Shown: positions 48,140-60,396 of the stretch, piece after piece
How the letters are laid out: every line of letters starts with the position of its first letter
Position numbering within the stretch: position 1 is the stretch's first letter
Assembly (NCBI GenBank): GCA_032207245.1
Contig: CM063504.1
Coordinates: 15,682,287 to 15,746,286, forward strand
Length of the DNA: 64,000 nt
Reading direction: 5' to 3'
DNA from: Pardosa pseudoannulata
Taxonomy: Eukaryota > Arthropoda > Arachnida > Araneae > Lycosidae
The notes under the pieces: generated by a model
What the model was told of the DNA's origin: nothing
Database searches by the model: none
The model's input: the letters and a program-made list of their open reading frames with translations, nothing else
Program-made: the position numbers and the translations under genes

Positions 48140-48590
48140 AGAATTAAGAGATTGGATTTAAGATTCCTTTTTCAGTTGAAGAATACATGAATTTCTCGTG
48201 TGAGACAGCAAAAAATTCTCAACTAATTAAACGCGTTGATCATAGATCAATTATTATAGATCAACGTGAGCTAAAACAAATCAGTTTAACAATTTTTTTG
48301 GTTATTGTAACACAAGAAATCTGCGCATTCAAAAAATCAGCACAGCATGCTCGGAAAAAATGTGTTTTTTTAGTCAATTACATCAAAAATTTTCAATCAA
48401 TCTATTTTGGTTCTAATTAATTTATAATAAGGCCTTTTTTAGTTGAAATTTTTCACTATAACACAAGAAATCCTTGCATTCTTTAACCGTTAAACGAATC
48501 CTAAACTGAGTATGTTGCTTATTCAATGCGTATGTGTTGAAGTATGATGAAGCCTTAAGAAAGTCAGATTGTAAGTCAGTCAAGTATAAG
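48140..48590. repeat. Old dispersed repeat R2, copy 4 (longest)
   Basis: Starts with GATTTAAGATTCCTTTTTCA and ATACATGAATTTCTCG, matching 24.16-24.20 kb. Two AAGAAATCYKYGCATTC phrases occur at about 48315 and 48466, so part of the unit is itself duplicated. Confidence 0.5.
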
Positions 48591-48599
48591 AAATCCCTT

Positions 48600-49865
48600 C
48601 AGTTTTTTATGCATAAAATAGCCGTTTAGCTCCCTATCTTCAGTGTATAGGGCAATGAATTTTCAAAAATAAATGTTAAATTAATTTTAGAATTTAAGTA
48701 AGTTTTTAGAATGTATAGTACTAACAATGAAAGGGATTTTAAAAATGAAATAACTCATTATTATAGAGCAAATCAAACATTTAAATTCAATGTTCATCTT
48801 AAACGTAAAAATATAATCCTATAGAATATAAAAATATATTTGGGAATATTTGGAGATTTATCCTCAAATGAATTATTGTAATTTTTTTATCAGATTATTT
48901 AAAGATAATAGATGTATCGTCAAAGTAAAATATTACTTAATATAAATGTTAAATACTTTTTCAGACGATATCACTGTTAGTAACATATTAAGATTGTCAT
49001 CCAATTATGGGATAAAATAATGTCGCAGCTGAATTTAAAATCAAAGAAAATAATATCAAGAAATTAAAATCAATAGTCGAAGTTAAGTATCATAAACTCA
49101 AATAAATCAATGAAATATGATTTAAAAGCAAAATTGTATTACATGAAAACATATTTTATATGATTTTAAATGAAATAAGTTACATAAAAGCTTTTAATTA
49201 TTTTAGAACGTAATTAAAAGAAAAGTATAGCATATGGTGATAAAATATAATCACTAAACATAATTTAGATTCAAATAACTCTTCTATCTCCACATGACAT
49301 TGATTTTCAAACATTTTGATCTGCTTAAAATTTTTTCTTACTTTTAATCTGAATCACTAGGCAAAATGTCATCAAGATTGTTCAAGACATTTAGGAATGT
49401 ACTAGGAGTCTACCAAAAACGTACTAAATCATTACATGAATTTAAAATTTCTAGTTTTTTTAGTTGGAAAATTTTTATTAATTTAATTTTTTGATTTCTT
49501 TTTGTAGTTGCAATTTTATAGTTTTGATGATGTTTAAAGACTAAATTTAATATTGTTGTGAAATAAATTGAAGAATTTTATTGATTATATAAAGTAAATT
49601 TTATCTTCATAGAATACTTCTGTGGAGTACTTGTGCTTTAGTTAAATGTTTATTCTATAGAATGTTTTTCTTTAAGCATATGTTATTATTTTTATGCAAT
49701 CAATAAAAATATTCAATTTAATTAAAACTGAACGATACCAAATTTAGAATTTAAAGATCTTCAAAGTTATAAAATTTCAAATACTTTTTCAAATTAAATC
49801 AATAAACTAAATTAATCAACACTTTCTTTAATTTTTTAACAAGTTTTTAAATTTACTCTATTTGG
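48600..49865. other. Unassigned AT-rich sequence
   Basis: Very AT-rich, no structure recognised. Confidence 0.5.
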
Positions 49866-49867
49866 TA

Positions 49868-50090
49868 TTTTAGTTTTTTACTAGACTAGGTTAAACATAC
49901 GCCTGCAAAAGAGTTTAGTTATTTAGATTATCTAATAGTTTTCATTTTTTACTATACTAGATTAAACACACGTGGGCAAATTAGTTTAGCTATTTAGATT
50001 ATTTAATATTTTTCGTTTTTTACTAAACTAGGTTAAACACACTCATGCAAAGGAGTTTAGTCATTTAGATTATCTAATATTTTTCGTTAA
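49868..50090. repeat. Tandem array, 3 units of 71 bp
   Basis: CTAGACTAGGTTAAACA, CTATACTAGATTAAACA and CTAAACTAGGTTAAACA start at 49881, 49952 and 50023, exactly 71 bp apart. Each continues with GTTTAG..ATTTAGATTATCTAATA. Confidence 0.93.
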
Positions 50091-50399
50091 ATTGACTTCT
50101 AGAAGTAATTTTGAATAGAACACCCATCTAGAGAAAAAAATATATTATTTTTAGTAAAAATACAGATCTGCATAGCTGATAAGACACTTCCAATCCTTGA
50201 AAGAGAAGGTAGAGTATAAATCTTTGATTTCTCCTCCTTTCCTTTAAGTCATAAAAAATATATGGCAGTCGTAAGTATCGCAAACGGAAATGCAAGTACT
50301 CCTCTTTGAGTATCACCGATATGTGACTGTTATACTCATCCGTAATCCGTGCATATCCCTTAATAAATCCTTATTCTACCCCCTATTCACAAACAAGAA

Positions 50400-50960
50400 A
50401 TTTGAATGGAATGCTCATAGAGGAGCATCATCATGTTGCAATCAATCAAAAGAACAGGACTTCAAAAGCACGTACTCAATTTGAGTTCCATCTCGGAAGA
50501 TAGGGAGGGGAGGTGGAGCACCTCCTTCTGCTATCATATGCAAGGGGGTGTTAGCGCCCTGACAGACGATATTAGAAAATCTACTCTCTTCTCCCTTCGG
50601 TTATTTTCCTTTGCTTTTCCCGTGCAGCCTTTCCCCCTTCTTCCCTTCTCAGGCGATTTCGGAGTTTCGGTGAAACATAAGAGTTTTATTCGGTACTTCG
50701 GGAGACGTGCAGCCTGTAAAGCAATGACTGTTAAATGAATCAGTCAGACGTAAAGTGAGCCAAGTGCATTTCTATTTGTTGCTTCGGTATGATTGATATG
50801 TTATTAAAAACGTGCCAGCAGTTTATGGCGATGGGAATCGTTAAATCTCGGAACGGAAATTAATATCAGTTTTTGGCGATGGAATTTAAATCTCTCGGAA
50901 GCAATCGGTTGGAAGTGAGGGAACAATGGCATCCGACTGTTATCCCGAAGAAAAGAGTAG
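50400..50960. other. GC-richer unique island
   Basis: A long island with GGGGGTGTTAGCGCCCTGAC and a pyrimidine block CCCCCTTCTTCCCTTCTCAG. A 101-codon frame at 50433-50738 spans it without a recognisable domain. It has no repeat ends. It is a candidate conserved non-coding element or untranslated exon. Confidence 0.4.
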
Positions 50961-51413
50961 GGATGGAATTGCAGATGCAGCTTAAGCTGTCAAGATTCGT
51001 TATAGAGTTATAATTAACCGTTTTCAGCAGAGATGACAAGTTAATTTTCCGTTGCTCAAAAGGAATTATTCCGCATATTAAACCGTATCGGATAATTAAA
51101 TAATGTATCGGAATAAAATAAGTAAAATCTTTTGAAGAACGAGATCCATAGTTTATATCTTTTAAATATTTTTGAATGCTCAAAATTATGTAACAATTGA
51201 ATATCTAACGTCCCTGAAAAATTTTATTAATCTATATATTATGTCACATTCGTTTGAATGATTTTCATATAAAAATCCATTTAATATTTTTGATTCTATG
51301 CCACCTGGACGGTTTCTTCATTCTAAGCTATGAATGCTTATGGAAAAAGTAGAGCATCGTACTTGATACTAGAACGTCTATCGAGTCTAGTATGAACGAG
51401 TTAAAAATCTTTA

Positions 51414-51593
51414 GATTTAAAATGGTCGAATGGATAAGACACTAATTTTGCTTCTAAGTTCGTGAGTTCAAATCCTGCTACTCTCATGGATGTTCATAGT
51501 CGTTCATAATCAACTTTAAGCAATAGTTTCCAGTCTAATCAGCCCTTGTGTAGCAAAACAGCAGATCGTAGCGGTTCAAACCAAACCATACCA
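51414..51593 (+). mobile_element. tRNA-derived SINE (family A), old
   Basis: A-box region AATGGTCGAATGGATAAGAC, B box GAGTTCAAATCCTGCTA, then CATGGATGTTCATAGTCGTTC and CAGCCCTTGTGTAGC, tail CAAACCAAACCATACC. It is among the most diverged full-length copies here. Confidence 0.88.
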
Positions 51594-51704
51594 GATAAAA
51601 TCTGTTCTTTTTAGTAACAAAGATTGTTTACAAGAATTAAATTCTTTTCACAGAGCAGAAAGTTAGTCTCTCTAAAGTCAGTTAAAGCTAATCGGTGATT
51701 ATTT

Positions 51705-52541
51705 ATCCCCTGTATAATAATAGCCTAAGTTATCTGTCCGTCTGTCCTCGAATTTATGAAGTGGTTGGACCTGGAATGGATAGGGTCATCCACATTGCAT
51801 TCTTGATGAGTTAGGGTTAGAAAAATTCAAAGCAAGTCTTTAAAATGTTCGAAATTCACTCATCCCCCCATTTTCGAGCGTTTAATGCCAATATTTCTAG
51901 CCTTATTTTCTCGGTTAAGATCAGGCTATTTAGTTTATCACATCATAAATAGGTAAAAAATAACATTTTTTTTAGCATTATGACATCATTCCTTTAACCA
52001 TCTCATTTAATCATTTCTTATTTTAAATTATTTCAATATCGTCTGCATTATTTTCTAACGTTTTATTACTGCACTTTGATATTACGTAAATAATTTTCTT
52101 TTATGTTTGGCATAAATAATAGATCAGGTACATATGTGATAATTTTAAATTTAATCATAGATTTTTTTTTATTGCAATGGAAATTTTATCACCGGTAATA
52201 ACAACAATTTTTTTTCATAAAAGTCTAGGTGTCTATTTCAAAGACTAATAAATATCTGACGTTTAAGCTATATATTCTTGAAAATAAAGATGTTTGTTCT
52301 GTTGCGTGTTTGTTTTTTATACATAACCACACAGTTTGACTAAATGAATTCAACGTGATTCTAAACTGCATTCACAGTATCGGGAGACTTTAGAAGAATT
52401 TGAAGATAAACAAATTATTGATCGTGTACCAGATAATTCTCAGCCAAAAAACAAAAATTTTTATCTGCTTCATAGGGTACTTTACAATTCTGGAAAATTA
52501 AAAGTTTTACTGATCAAGTCATATGATCCTGTTATATGTTA
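51705..52541 (+). mobile_element. Dispersed repeat R3, plus-strand copy
   Basis: Begins CTGTATAATAATAGCCTAAG and TCCGTCTGTCCTCG, and runs collinear with the reverse complement of 46008-46981 to about CAAGTCATATGATCC. It forms an inverted pair with that copy, separated by about 4.7 kb. It lacks the 180-bp segment. The right end abuts the TA/GATA microsatellite. Confidence 0.8.
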
Positions 52542-52552
52542 GTATATAGATC

Positions 52553-52574
52553 TATATATATATATATATATATA

Positions 52575-52667
<93 letters not shown>

Positions 52668-52690
52668 TACAGATAGATAGATAGATAGAT
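52553..52690. repeat. (TA)n then (GATA)n microsatellite
   Basis: A TA run of about 65 bp passes into at least 16 GATA repeats with one interruption (GATATACAGATA). Flanked by AGATCTA on both sides. Confidence 0.97.
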
Positions 52691-52699
52691 CTAGAAAAG

Positions 52700-54190
52700 C
52701 TCTGATCATCTAGTGAGTTCGATTGTTTTTTGGCATAGGTAATTGGATTCTCTGTGAATAATCACGCAAGAAATGTAGTTAATATTCCTTCAGCCAATTT
52801 GAAAGATAAATAACCTAATATGGTGTTAAGTTCATAAAGAAAATTAAAAGGAAATGTGTTATTCGGAAATTGAGTTATTTTATTTTTTAAAATCTTATAA
52901 TTTCTGGTCTAACATATTCTAAAATATATTACATTTTAAAACTTTCATTTGGGAACCTTAAATGCCCAAATTGAAGAGTGAGGGAGAAGCGGCTGTCATT
53001 AGTAAAACTGAATGATGTTACTTTGGCATTAACTTATACATTTGAATAATTAAAACTTTAAATTACTTGAAAATTAAAATTTACTTCTATTTTAAAAAAT
53101 TATGAATATGTACTATATACAGTCTATATACATGCTTAGTTAAGGATATTAGTGACAATTTTTTTCGTATTCACATCATATGTTATGCGTTTCATGTGTA
53201 GTTCTAAATTATTAAATAGTTTCAAACCCATCAATTTTTAATCCTTCGGAATAACTCTTTTCCAGAAGAAAAGTATACAGTATTTTGTGTACAGTGTGTC
53301 TGCTTAAAATATTCACTTTTTCTTTTTTAGTTTCTTGTAAAATGTAAGCAAAATATTGTAATTCCACTATATTTCCATTCTTAAATTTCGAAGGAAATAC
53401 AAATTTCAGGAATGGTTAAATTCATTTTTCCTAGTCTAAAGTAAATTAGTATTAGTTGAAGCCTTATTAAAAGGCTTGAATGGCTGGGAGAAGGTTCTTC
53501 CAATTAAACAGAATTAAAATACTTAAAATAGACAGCTCACTTAGCTGATAAATTTTTCACTTTTGTTTAAGCTTTACATTATTACAAATAGTGTTTCAAA
53601 AAATTGTTTGTAAAAAAGATAAAGTTCAAACAAAAACGAAAAGTTTTGTTTCTATAGTTCCTTTTTCAACAAATCTGAGATATCAAATTTTTAGTATTTT
53701 GCTACTATTATCGAGAATTAAATAAAATTTTAAGCTAAATATGAATTTCATATGTATGCGTGGTACCGTAGAAGTCAAAGAATTGTTGAAAATGGCTTTT
53801 AAATACTTTTATTAATTAAAATAAAAACTTAATATAGGGTTGAAATAACCCTCTAATAAACTTGAACCTAAAACTAGGCTAGTTACTTTTCTTAATTTTA
53901 CTGTAAATGATAAAATAATTTTCCTTTAACACTGAAAAGGCTCAATCTAAATTATACTTCTCATGTATTTATAAAATGAAACTTATATTTGATGAAACTA
54001 TAGGATAAAACAAGAAGTGCAATCAGTAACTTGTAAAGATATCAACATGTCCATTTTGGGGGGTGCGATAAACATTATTATTGTAATTAAATATTGGTGT
54101 GTGGTTATCGAATTGAATTCAGGAAATTACCTTTTATTACTATTTATTCTTTCCCAACATACAATTAGCTGTACATAGAAATAGATAAAT
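52700..54190. other. Unassigned AT-rich sequence
   Basis: No gene, tandem or inverted structure supported. Confidence 0.5.
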
Positions 54191-54199
54191 TATTTACTT

Positions 54200-54650
54200 C
54201 ATCAATGTGTTGGCCCTCTTCTGACACTGAAACAAATGCAACTGCATTTGCTCTCACGTGAATGCCTCGTCACATCAGGCAGCAGAAAAGAGGTGTCTTT
54301 ATTTGGCATTCTAAGTGGGTAGGGAGAATTCGATGAATCTCATCTGTCTAACTCAGCTTCGCTCTGAGGGGTGTGTATCAGCATACGCAAAATCTCTACT
54401 CCGTCATCTTGGTTTATGACTCGGGTACTTTCTCGCAGACTCTAAGCATCACAGCGTGTGACGGTAGATCATCAACAATGTCTCAGCATCACCAGATTTC
54501 ATTCTCTCATCTCCTTATATTTTCTCATAAGCTTCCTCTCCTTCGGAACAAGCAGCTCTGCTCTTATATTGTGTCTTCCAGAAAGCCATTTTACTTAAAG
54601 TATTTGTCCTATGCCTGTCTTTGAACTAAAATTTTCAAATGATGTACTAA
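54200..54650. other. GC-richer unique island
   Basis: Higher GC content (CTCACGTGAATGCCTCGTCA, CAGCGTGTGACGGTAGATCA). The 83-codon frame at 54373-54624 contains no recognised domain. Confidence 0.4.
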
Positions 54651-54659
54651 ACTATTTTG

Positions 54660-56695
54660 TTACGGGGAAAAGACAATTTTTCGAGCTACCGCTATATAAA
54701 ATTCACTAAAGAGATTCTCCTAAATGCCCTTGTGGAAAAGGAAGAGATCTCTTCACTTTTTTAATGAAGAGGTGTTCTTTAATGTCTTTTATATTAAAAA
54801 CATAGGGAGAGAAAGTATAATTACTTTTGCAGAGTAGATGGTAACTCGGATTAAAGTTCAAAGAAATATATAATAAATTGAATTTATATTTCTTATTTAT
54901 TGTCAGTAAGTTATGATATAGTGTTTTATTGTGTTTAGATATATCTTAAATTTCTTTTACATTTGTGTTTTTTATTTTCTTTCAAATTAATATTTTGTAC
55001 TGTGTTTATGGGTCAGCTTTATATAGGATCTTTAACTTTTGTGTCATTGGTGTCTTAAATATTGTACAAATATTCCTGTCAAAATATATCTACTGTTGTG
55101 TTTCCTTTTGAATGCTTGTTAATACTCATTGTTTTATTATTTTATAACTTTTCATTCCTACATTCTAAAGATGAATCTCATTTCTGCTATGTGCTTTAGT
55201 TACATCCCTATAAAAAACTTAAATAAGGCTATTCAATACTGTTTTTAAGCTGATATACTTGTTTCTTTGATTTTGATAATATTAAGGGTCTTTATACTTA
55301 ATGGTAATTGTCTCCCCTCCCTCTCTCTATGGGTTTCAGACAACTGTAAACCATTTTTAAAGTGAGTTGGAGAGCGATGTTTTTTGTCTTGTTGTTCTAG
55401 CTAAAAGATGAACAAACTTACAGACTGATTCTTTCTTTAAATTATTCACAAAGTAATTGCTGATGTTTGAGTTGATAAATTTAATTCTCGAATTCTCGAA
55501 TTTTCCAAGAAAATCTCTCTAACCAAATTTCAATTAGCTAGTATCCCACAATCATTAAGTTTTTAATAGAATTTAATAGAAAACTATCTCGTCCCTTTAG
55601 GGAAATATTCTATGAAGTTTCAAAATATTACGGTATATATTCGATACTAACCGCAGCATTACAACGCAGCTTCTATGAGTTGCATCAGTATCTTTTTACA
55701 GTAGTAGACTGAAAAAATCAAGAATTTCTAAACTATCACCTTCCAATATTTTTATCATTATCATAATGTTAAAACCCTGCATGTATTTAGAGTTGTAACT
55801 ATGACAACCCTGTTTGCCAAACTTGCATCCTTACTTTAATTTTTTTTTCTGGTATTACTATTAATAGTGGTTCTGTGGTTCTTGTTGAAAATGGAAATCT
55901 GTTCTCAGTAGATCTTGCAAAGCTGAGCCCAATATTTTTTTTATCCCATTTGTGTAATACACAGTATATAAAGTAGACATATACAGTAGAAAAAATGTTT
56001 ATCATCTATATTTTGGTTGGAAAGGGGAAGACTAAGATTAACTGCTACTTACATCAAAAGTGAGGATTAATTCCTAATATTAGGAAATTAGCAACTTGAA
56101 AATTATTTGTAAATTTGGTAAAACATGTTGTGGCTTGTAAATGTAAAACAATATTAATAAAGCATTCAGAGAGAAGATAAGCAAAAATTGCTATGCAGTC
56201 ACCATTCGAGGTGAGTTTTCAGTTGCCCGAAAATTCTAATCTTCGCATCCTGCTGATTCCTAGCCGTTAGGGAACTATTTGGGGCAGTAGCTGCTGTTTT
56301 AGTTACTTATGTTGTAAAACAAATTGGTAGTTGCATTCCAAATTAAACACTGTAGCGTAAAACAAGCTGAACTGCGTAAAAACTGTTTTCATAAAATATC
56401 CTATAAATTTGAAATTTAGTAAAAACAATTAACTTAAAACACAAAATGGCAATGGAATGTAAAACTTCAAAATATTTATATCGTTTTCTTATTATAGGAA
56501 AATTTCAATATAAAATAAATTGAACACCTTGACAGTTTTTTTAAAATGTCAAAAAATTAGCATTTTGCAAAACATTAACGCATTTTTGGATATTTATCGA
56601 TTTGTCCTAAAATTTTTGTGTGAACTTAGTACCACCAGAAGTACTTTTTGGAACTAAAGAACATTAAAAATAGAAAAAAAAGTTTATCTGCACCC
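54660..56695. other. Unassigned AT-rich sequence
   Basis: Short frames only. No repeats recognised. Confidence 0.5.
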
Positions 56696-56698
56696 CCT

Positions 56699-56715
56699 TA
56701 ATATATATATATATG

Positions 56716-56793
<78 letters not shown>
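56699..56793. repeat. (TA)n microsatellite
   Basis: A TA run with a short (TATATG)n variant block near 56713-56730. Confidence 0.96.
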
Positions 56794-56795
<2 letters not shown>

Positions 56796-57699
56796 CTAAT
56801 TGACTTTTACCACATTAAAAATTAGTCTTTTTCTTTACAATTTGTTAATTAACGAAGAATTTTGTAGTTTTATAGACACTTCATCTAGTTTGTTTCGCTC
56901 TGGATATATATAGTATTTTCTTAATAATTTTTCTGCCTTTTATATCTGTGAACTAAAGTTAGCCCAATGTATTATACATCACTAGTGAAAGCTTTAAACC
57001 TTACCTCCTATTCAAGAAAAATAAATTTAATCCGTCACACATCCATCTTGTATAGTCTCTGCAAGCTACGAAAGGGGGGAGGGCAGGATACTCAGATTAA
57101 ATTCCTTGCATCCGTTCGCTTAACATCTATAGTGATGTATTGGTACAATTTTGTGTTTGTGCAAGTCAATCTCCAATGATATATGTCCGATCTTTTTAGT
57201 TTTTCGTGTATCTGTGTCCTCATCTTTTGATAAATTTAGAAAATATATTCGTTCTGAAATATTTAATAGTAATTAAGGATTTAAGGAGTATTCTGTACCG
57301 AAAATTACACCTAATTCTCTAAAATGTTTTGCATTTTAGAAATATGTTATTTTTATTTCAATGAATTGTCTGCCTCCGAATAAATGTTACACATTTAAAA
57401 ATATTATTTCAAAATTTAGTATGTACTTTAAAATAATTTCAATTTTAGAGAGATGAATTAGTTTATAAATTGTAGATGTTTATGAAATTACAAGGAAATG
57501 TTCAAATTAGTATATGATGTAGTTTAAAACTACTTGGGTATTATACAACTAATCGACAGCATTTGATGATGTCGTTAAAAACACCTTAGAAATATATGGT
57601 CATTGTTTAGCCAAACCTTCATCTCTTCAGTTACTCGTTTATTTTCATTTCATTGTAGCAAAAATGTGTTAGATAATTACTCTTATTGCTAATAATTTA

Positions 57700-58020
57700 T
57701 TTTGGTAATCCGCTTTTGCAATCCAATATTTCTTTTCTGAAAATATCCAATTTTCTCTGATATTCCAATAATTGTCAGTTAATCGCTTGTCTGTGGTGCT
57801 TGAGTCGTAATATTTACAACTACCGTCGTACTCACTGTCAGTTAATTACTTGATTGGTATTCCTTTAGTACTCCAGCATTTCTATTCTAAACATATCCAG
57901 TTTTCTCTGTTATTATTCCATTGTCAGTTAATCACTTTTCTTTGGTGCTTCAATCGTAATAATGTTTACAACTTCCCATCATACTTACTGTCAGTTAATT
58001 TCTTAATTGGCATTCAATAC
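57700..58020. repeat. Tandem duplication, period about 149 bp
   Basis: ATTGTCAGTTAATCGCTT at 57771 and ATTGTCAGTTAATCACTT at 57920. Flanking ATATCCAATTTTCTCTG/ATATCCAGTTTTCTCTG and GTGCTTGAGTCGTAAT/GTGCTTCAATCGTAAT also recur. CTGTCAGTTAAT occurs again within each unit, so the unit itself may be a dimer. Confidence 0.82.
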
Positions 58021-58089
58021 CAGTGTCATCCTAACTTTCCATTTTCTAAATATCATGTGTATGGATCCTTACTTTATATGGAACATATT

Positions 58090-58740
58090 CTATTGTGAAA
58101 AGCTTTTTACTGAATGAAAAACCAATTTCTGACAATTTACATCCAAAGTTTTCTGATCACGTCTACTTCACTGGGTAGAAAAACTGATTACTAAAATCAT
58201 TTAAGTCGTTCATTGAACATGAGTTTTTGATAAAATTCAGCGTTTTAGGTCAGGAGTTATTTTATATATAGATAACTTTTGAGCTCAACAGGTACTATGT
58301 TCCCTAAAAATAGTTTTATTTACTTTAAAAGGTGAATCTATTCAATGAGCCTTCCATATACCGAACTGATTTTAGGGATTGAGCAACTTCGTTAAATAAA
58401 GGTAAGACTGTACTTAAATTACTCGCGCACGAATGGAAAAACCAATTTCTGATAATTTACATCCACAGTTTTCTGATCACTTCTACTTCAATGAGTAGAA
58501 AAATTGATTACTAAAACATTTAAGTCGTCCATTGAACTAGAGTTTATAATAAATTCAATGTTTTAGGTTAGAAGTTATTTTATATATAGATAGTTTTTGA
58601 GCTCAAAAGGCACCATGTGCCCTTAAATATTTTTATTTACTTTAAAAGGTGAATCTATTCAATGAAACTTCCATATACCGAACTGATTTTATCGATTGAG
58701 CAATTTCGTTAAATAAAGGTGGGACTGTACTTAAATTACT
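58090..58740. repeat. Tandem array tier 1: 2 units of 320 bp
   Basis: ACCAATTTCTGA at 58121 and 58441 mark two units with high similarity through CTCGCGCACG at their ends. Internal phrases TTTATATATAGATA and GGTGAATCTATTCAATGA are shared. Confidence 0.92.
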
Positions 58741-59340
58741 CGCGCACGCACTAAAGTATCCAAATTTCACTTTGGATGAAAAACGTATCGATTTATGAAG
58801 TAATTCTCAGTTTAAAAGTCTCTTTTACATGTGTTTTTGTGAAATATAGCATTTTAAAGTAGTATTTTACCTTAAAATAAGTTTTATTTCGTCTAAAAGA
58901 TGAATCTCTTTATAATGAATCATCTGTATATTGAACTGATTTTAAGGACTTCTTTTAATAAAAGACTGTACTTACATTGCTCGCATACTCACTAAAATTT
59001 CCAAATTTCACTTTGGATGAAAAACGTATCAATTGATCAAGTAATTCTGAGCTTAAAAATCTCTTTTATATGTGCATTTTGTGAAATATAATATTTTAAA
59101 GTAATATTTTACCTTAAAATAAGTTTTATTTCGTTTAAAAGATGAATCTCTTTATAATGAATCATCTGTATATTGAACTGATTTTAAGGACTCCTTTTAA
59201 TAAAAGACTGTACTTACATTACTTGCATACTCACTAAAATATCCGAATTTCACTTTGGATGAAAAACGTATCGATTTATCAAGGAATTATTTCTCAGCTT
59301 AAACACTTCTTTTACGTTTTTATTCGTGAAATATGATATT
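58740..59340. repeat. Tandem array tier 2: about 2.4 units of 241-242 bp
   Basis: CAAATTTCACTTTGGATGAA at 58761 and 59002, with CGAATTTCACTTTGGATG at 59244. These units share with the 320-bp units the segment ATGAATCT...GAACTGATTTTA...GACTGTACTT...CTCGC, so both tiers descend from one older unit. Confidence 0.9.
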
Positions 59341-59389
59341 CAGAAATCTCTACAAAAAAAGGAAAATCTCAAAAAACGTGCGATTTGAA

Positions 59390-59840
59390 AACCGGGAGAA
59401 GGGGTTTATTCCTTTAGTATCAAAATAAATAAAATCGTCCGGTATTAAATATCGCTTCTGACGTTAAAACAAGTTCGGCAGGCTCTATCTGAAGTTGGGC
59501 AAAGTTTATTATCGCATCGCAGCTACAAAATTCCAGAAGCCATTACGGTACTCGCCAAATGTGAGATTATATCGTGGAATCAAGTTCCGTTTATTCGATC
59601 CCCCTCTGCACTTATATGCGCCTTCTTCCCTCTCTCCCCTTTCATCTTTATTGAAAAGAGCAACAGAAACAAAACAAAAATTGTCGGGATTGCTTTTTCT
59701 TACTCTTTTTTGAAATCTGGTAAGTAGTCAGACAATTCCTTTTTCCTTTATACTTTTTTTACTGGCAACATCAGGCGGAGGTAATATAGCTGTCAAAACA
59801 GAAAACGCTTATGGAAGACGGGAGAGTGAGCTAGAAAAAT
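59390..59840. other. GC-richer unique island
   Basis: GC rises in CGGGAGAAGGGGTTTATTCC, TCGTCCGGTATTAAATATCG and TCCCTCTCTCCCCTTTCATC. The 72-codon frame (59495-59713) has no recognised domain. A candidate conserved non-coding element. Confidence 0.4.
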
Positions 59841-59955
59841 ATAGGAAGACTGTGACCCTACAATTTCAAACATCGGGATTATATTTTATACAAAAATAAA
59901 CATATTTGTATGATTTTAAAAACCTCTTCTATTGTGTAAACAAGCTTGGTTTGTT

Positions 59956-60080
<125 letters not shown>

Positions 60081-60396
60081 GAAATCCGAACTTAATATTC
60101 TGGAGCGATATACGATAACCAGCATAAGGTAAAGAAATGACTTTTAACACCTTCTTCTTTTCTAGTCTAGACTAGAATTTGTGTTCAGGAGAATGGTTTT
60201 ATAACGATGATCTTAATTGCTCATGAATTTTTATGATGAAATATCTTTGCAGAAATCAACGTACATAACTTAAAGCATCATGTAGGACAGTGCTGCATAT
60301 AAAAACTGTAATTGATTAGAAGCAAAGATGAATTTCTAAGGATAAGATACGAATCTTCTTCCCCGATTTTAATATTCTAGAATGATAAAGAATTAC

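Noticed and set aside
50433..50738. 101-codon frame as a small gene
   Set aside because: The translated sequence looks like arbitrary translation of a pyrimidine-rich island. No domain or start context supports it.
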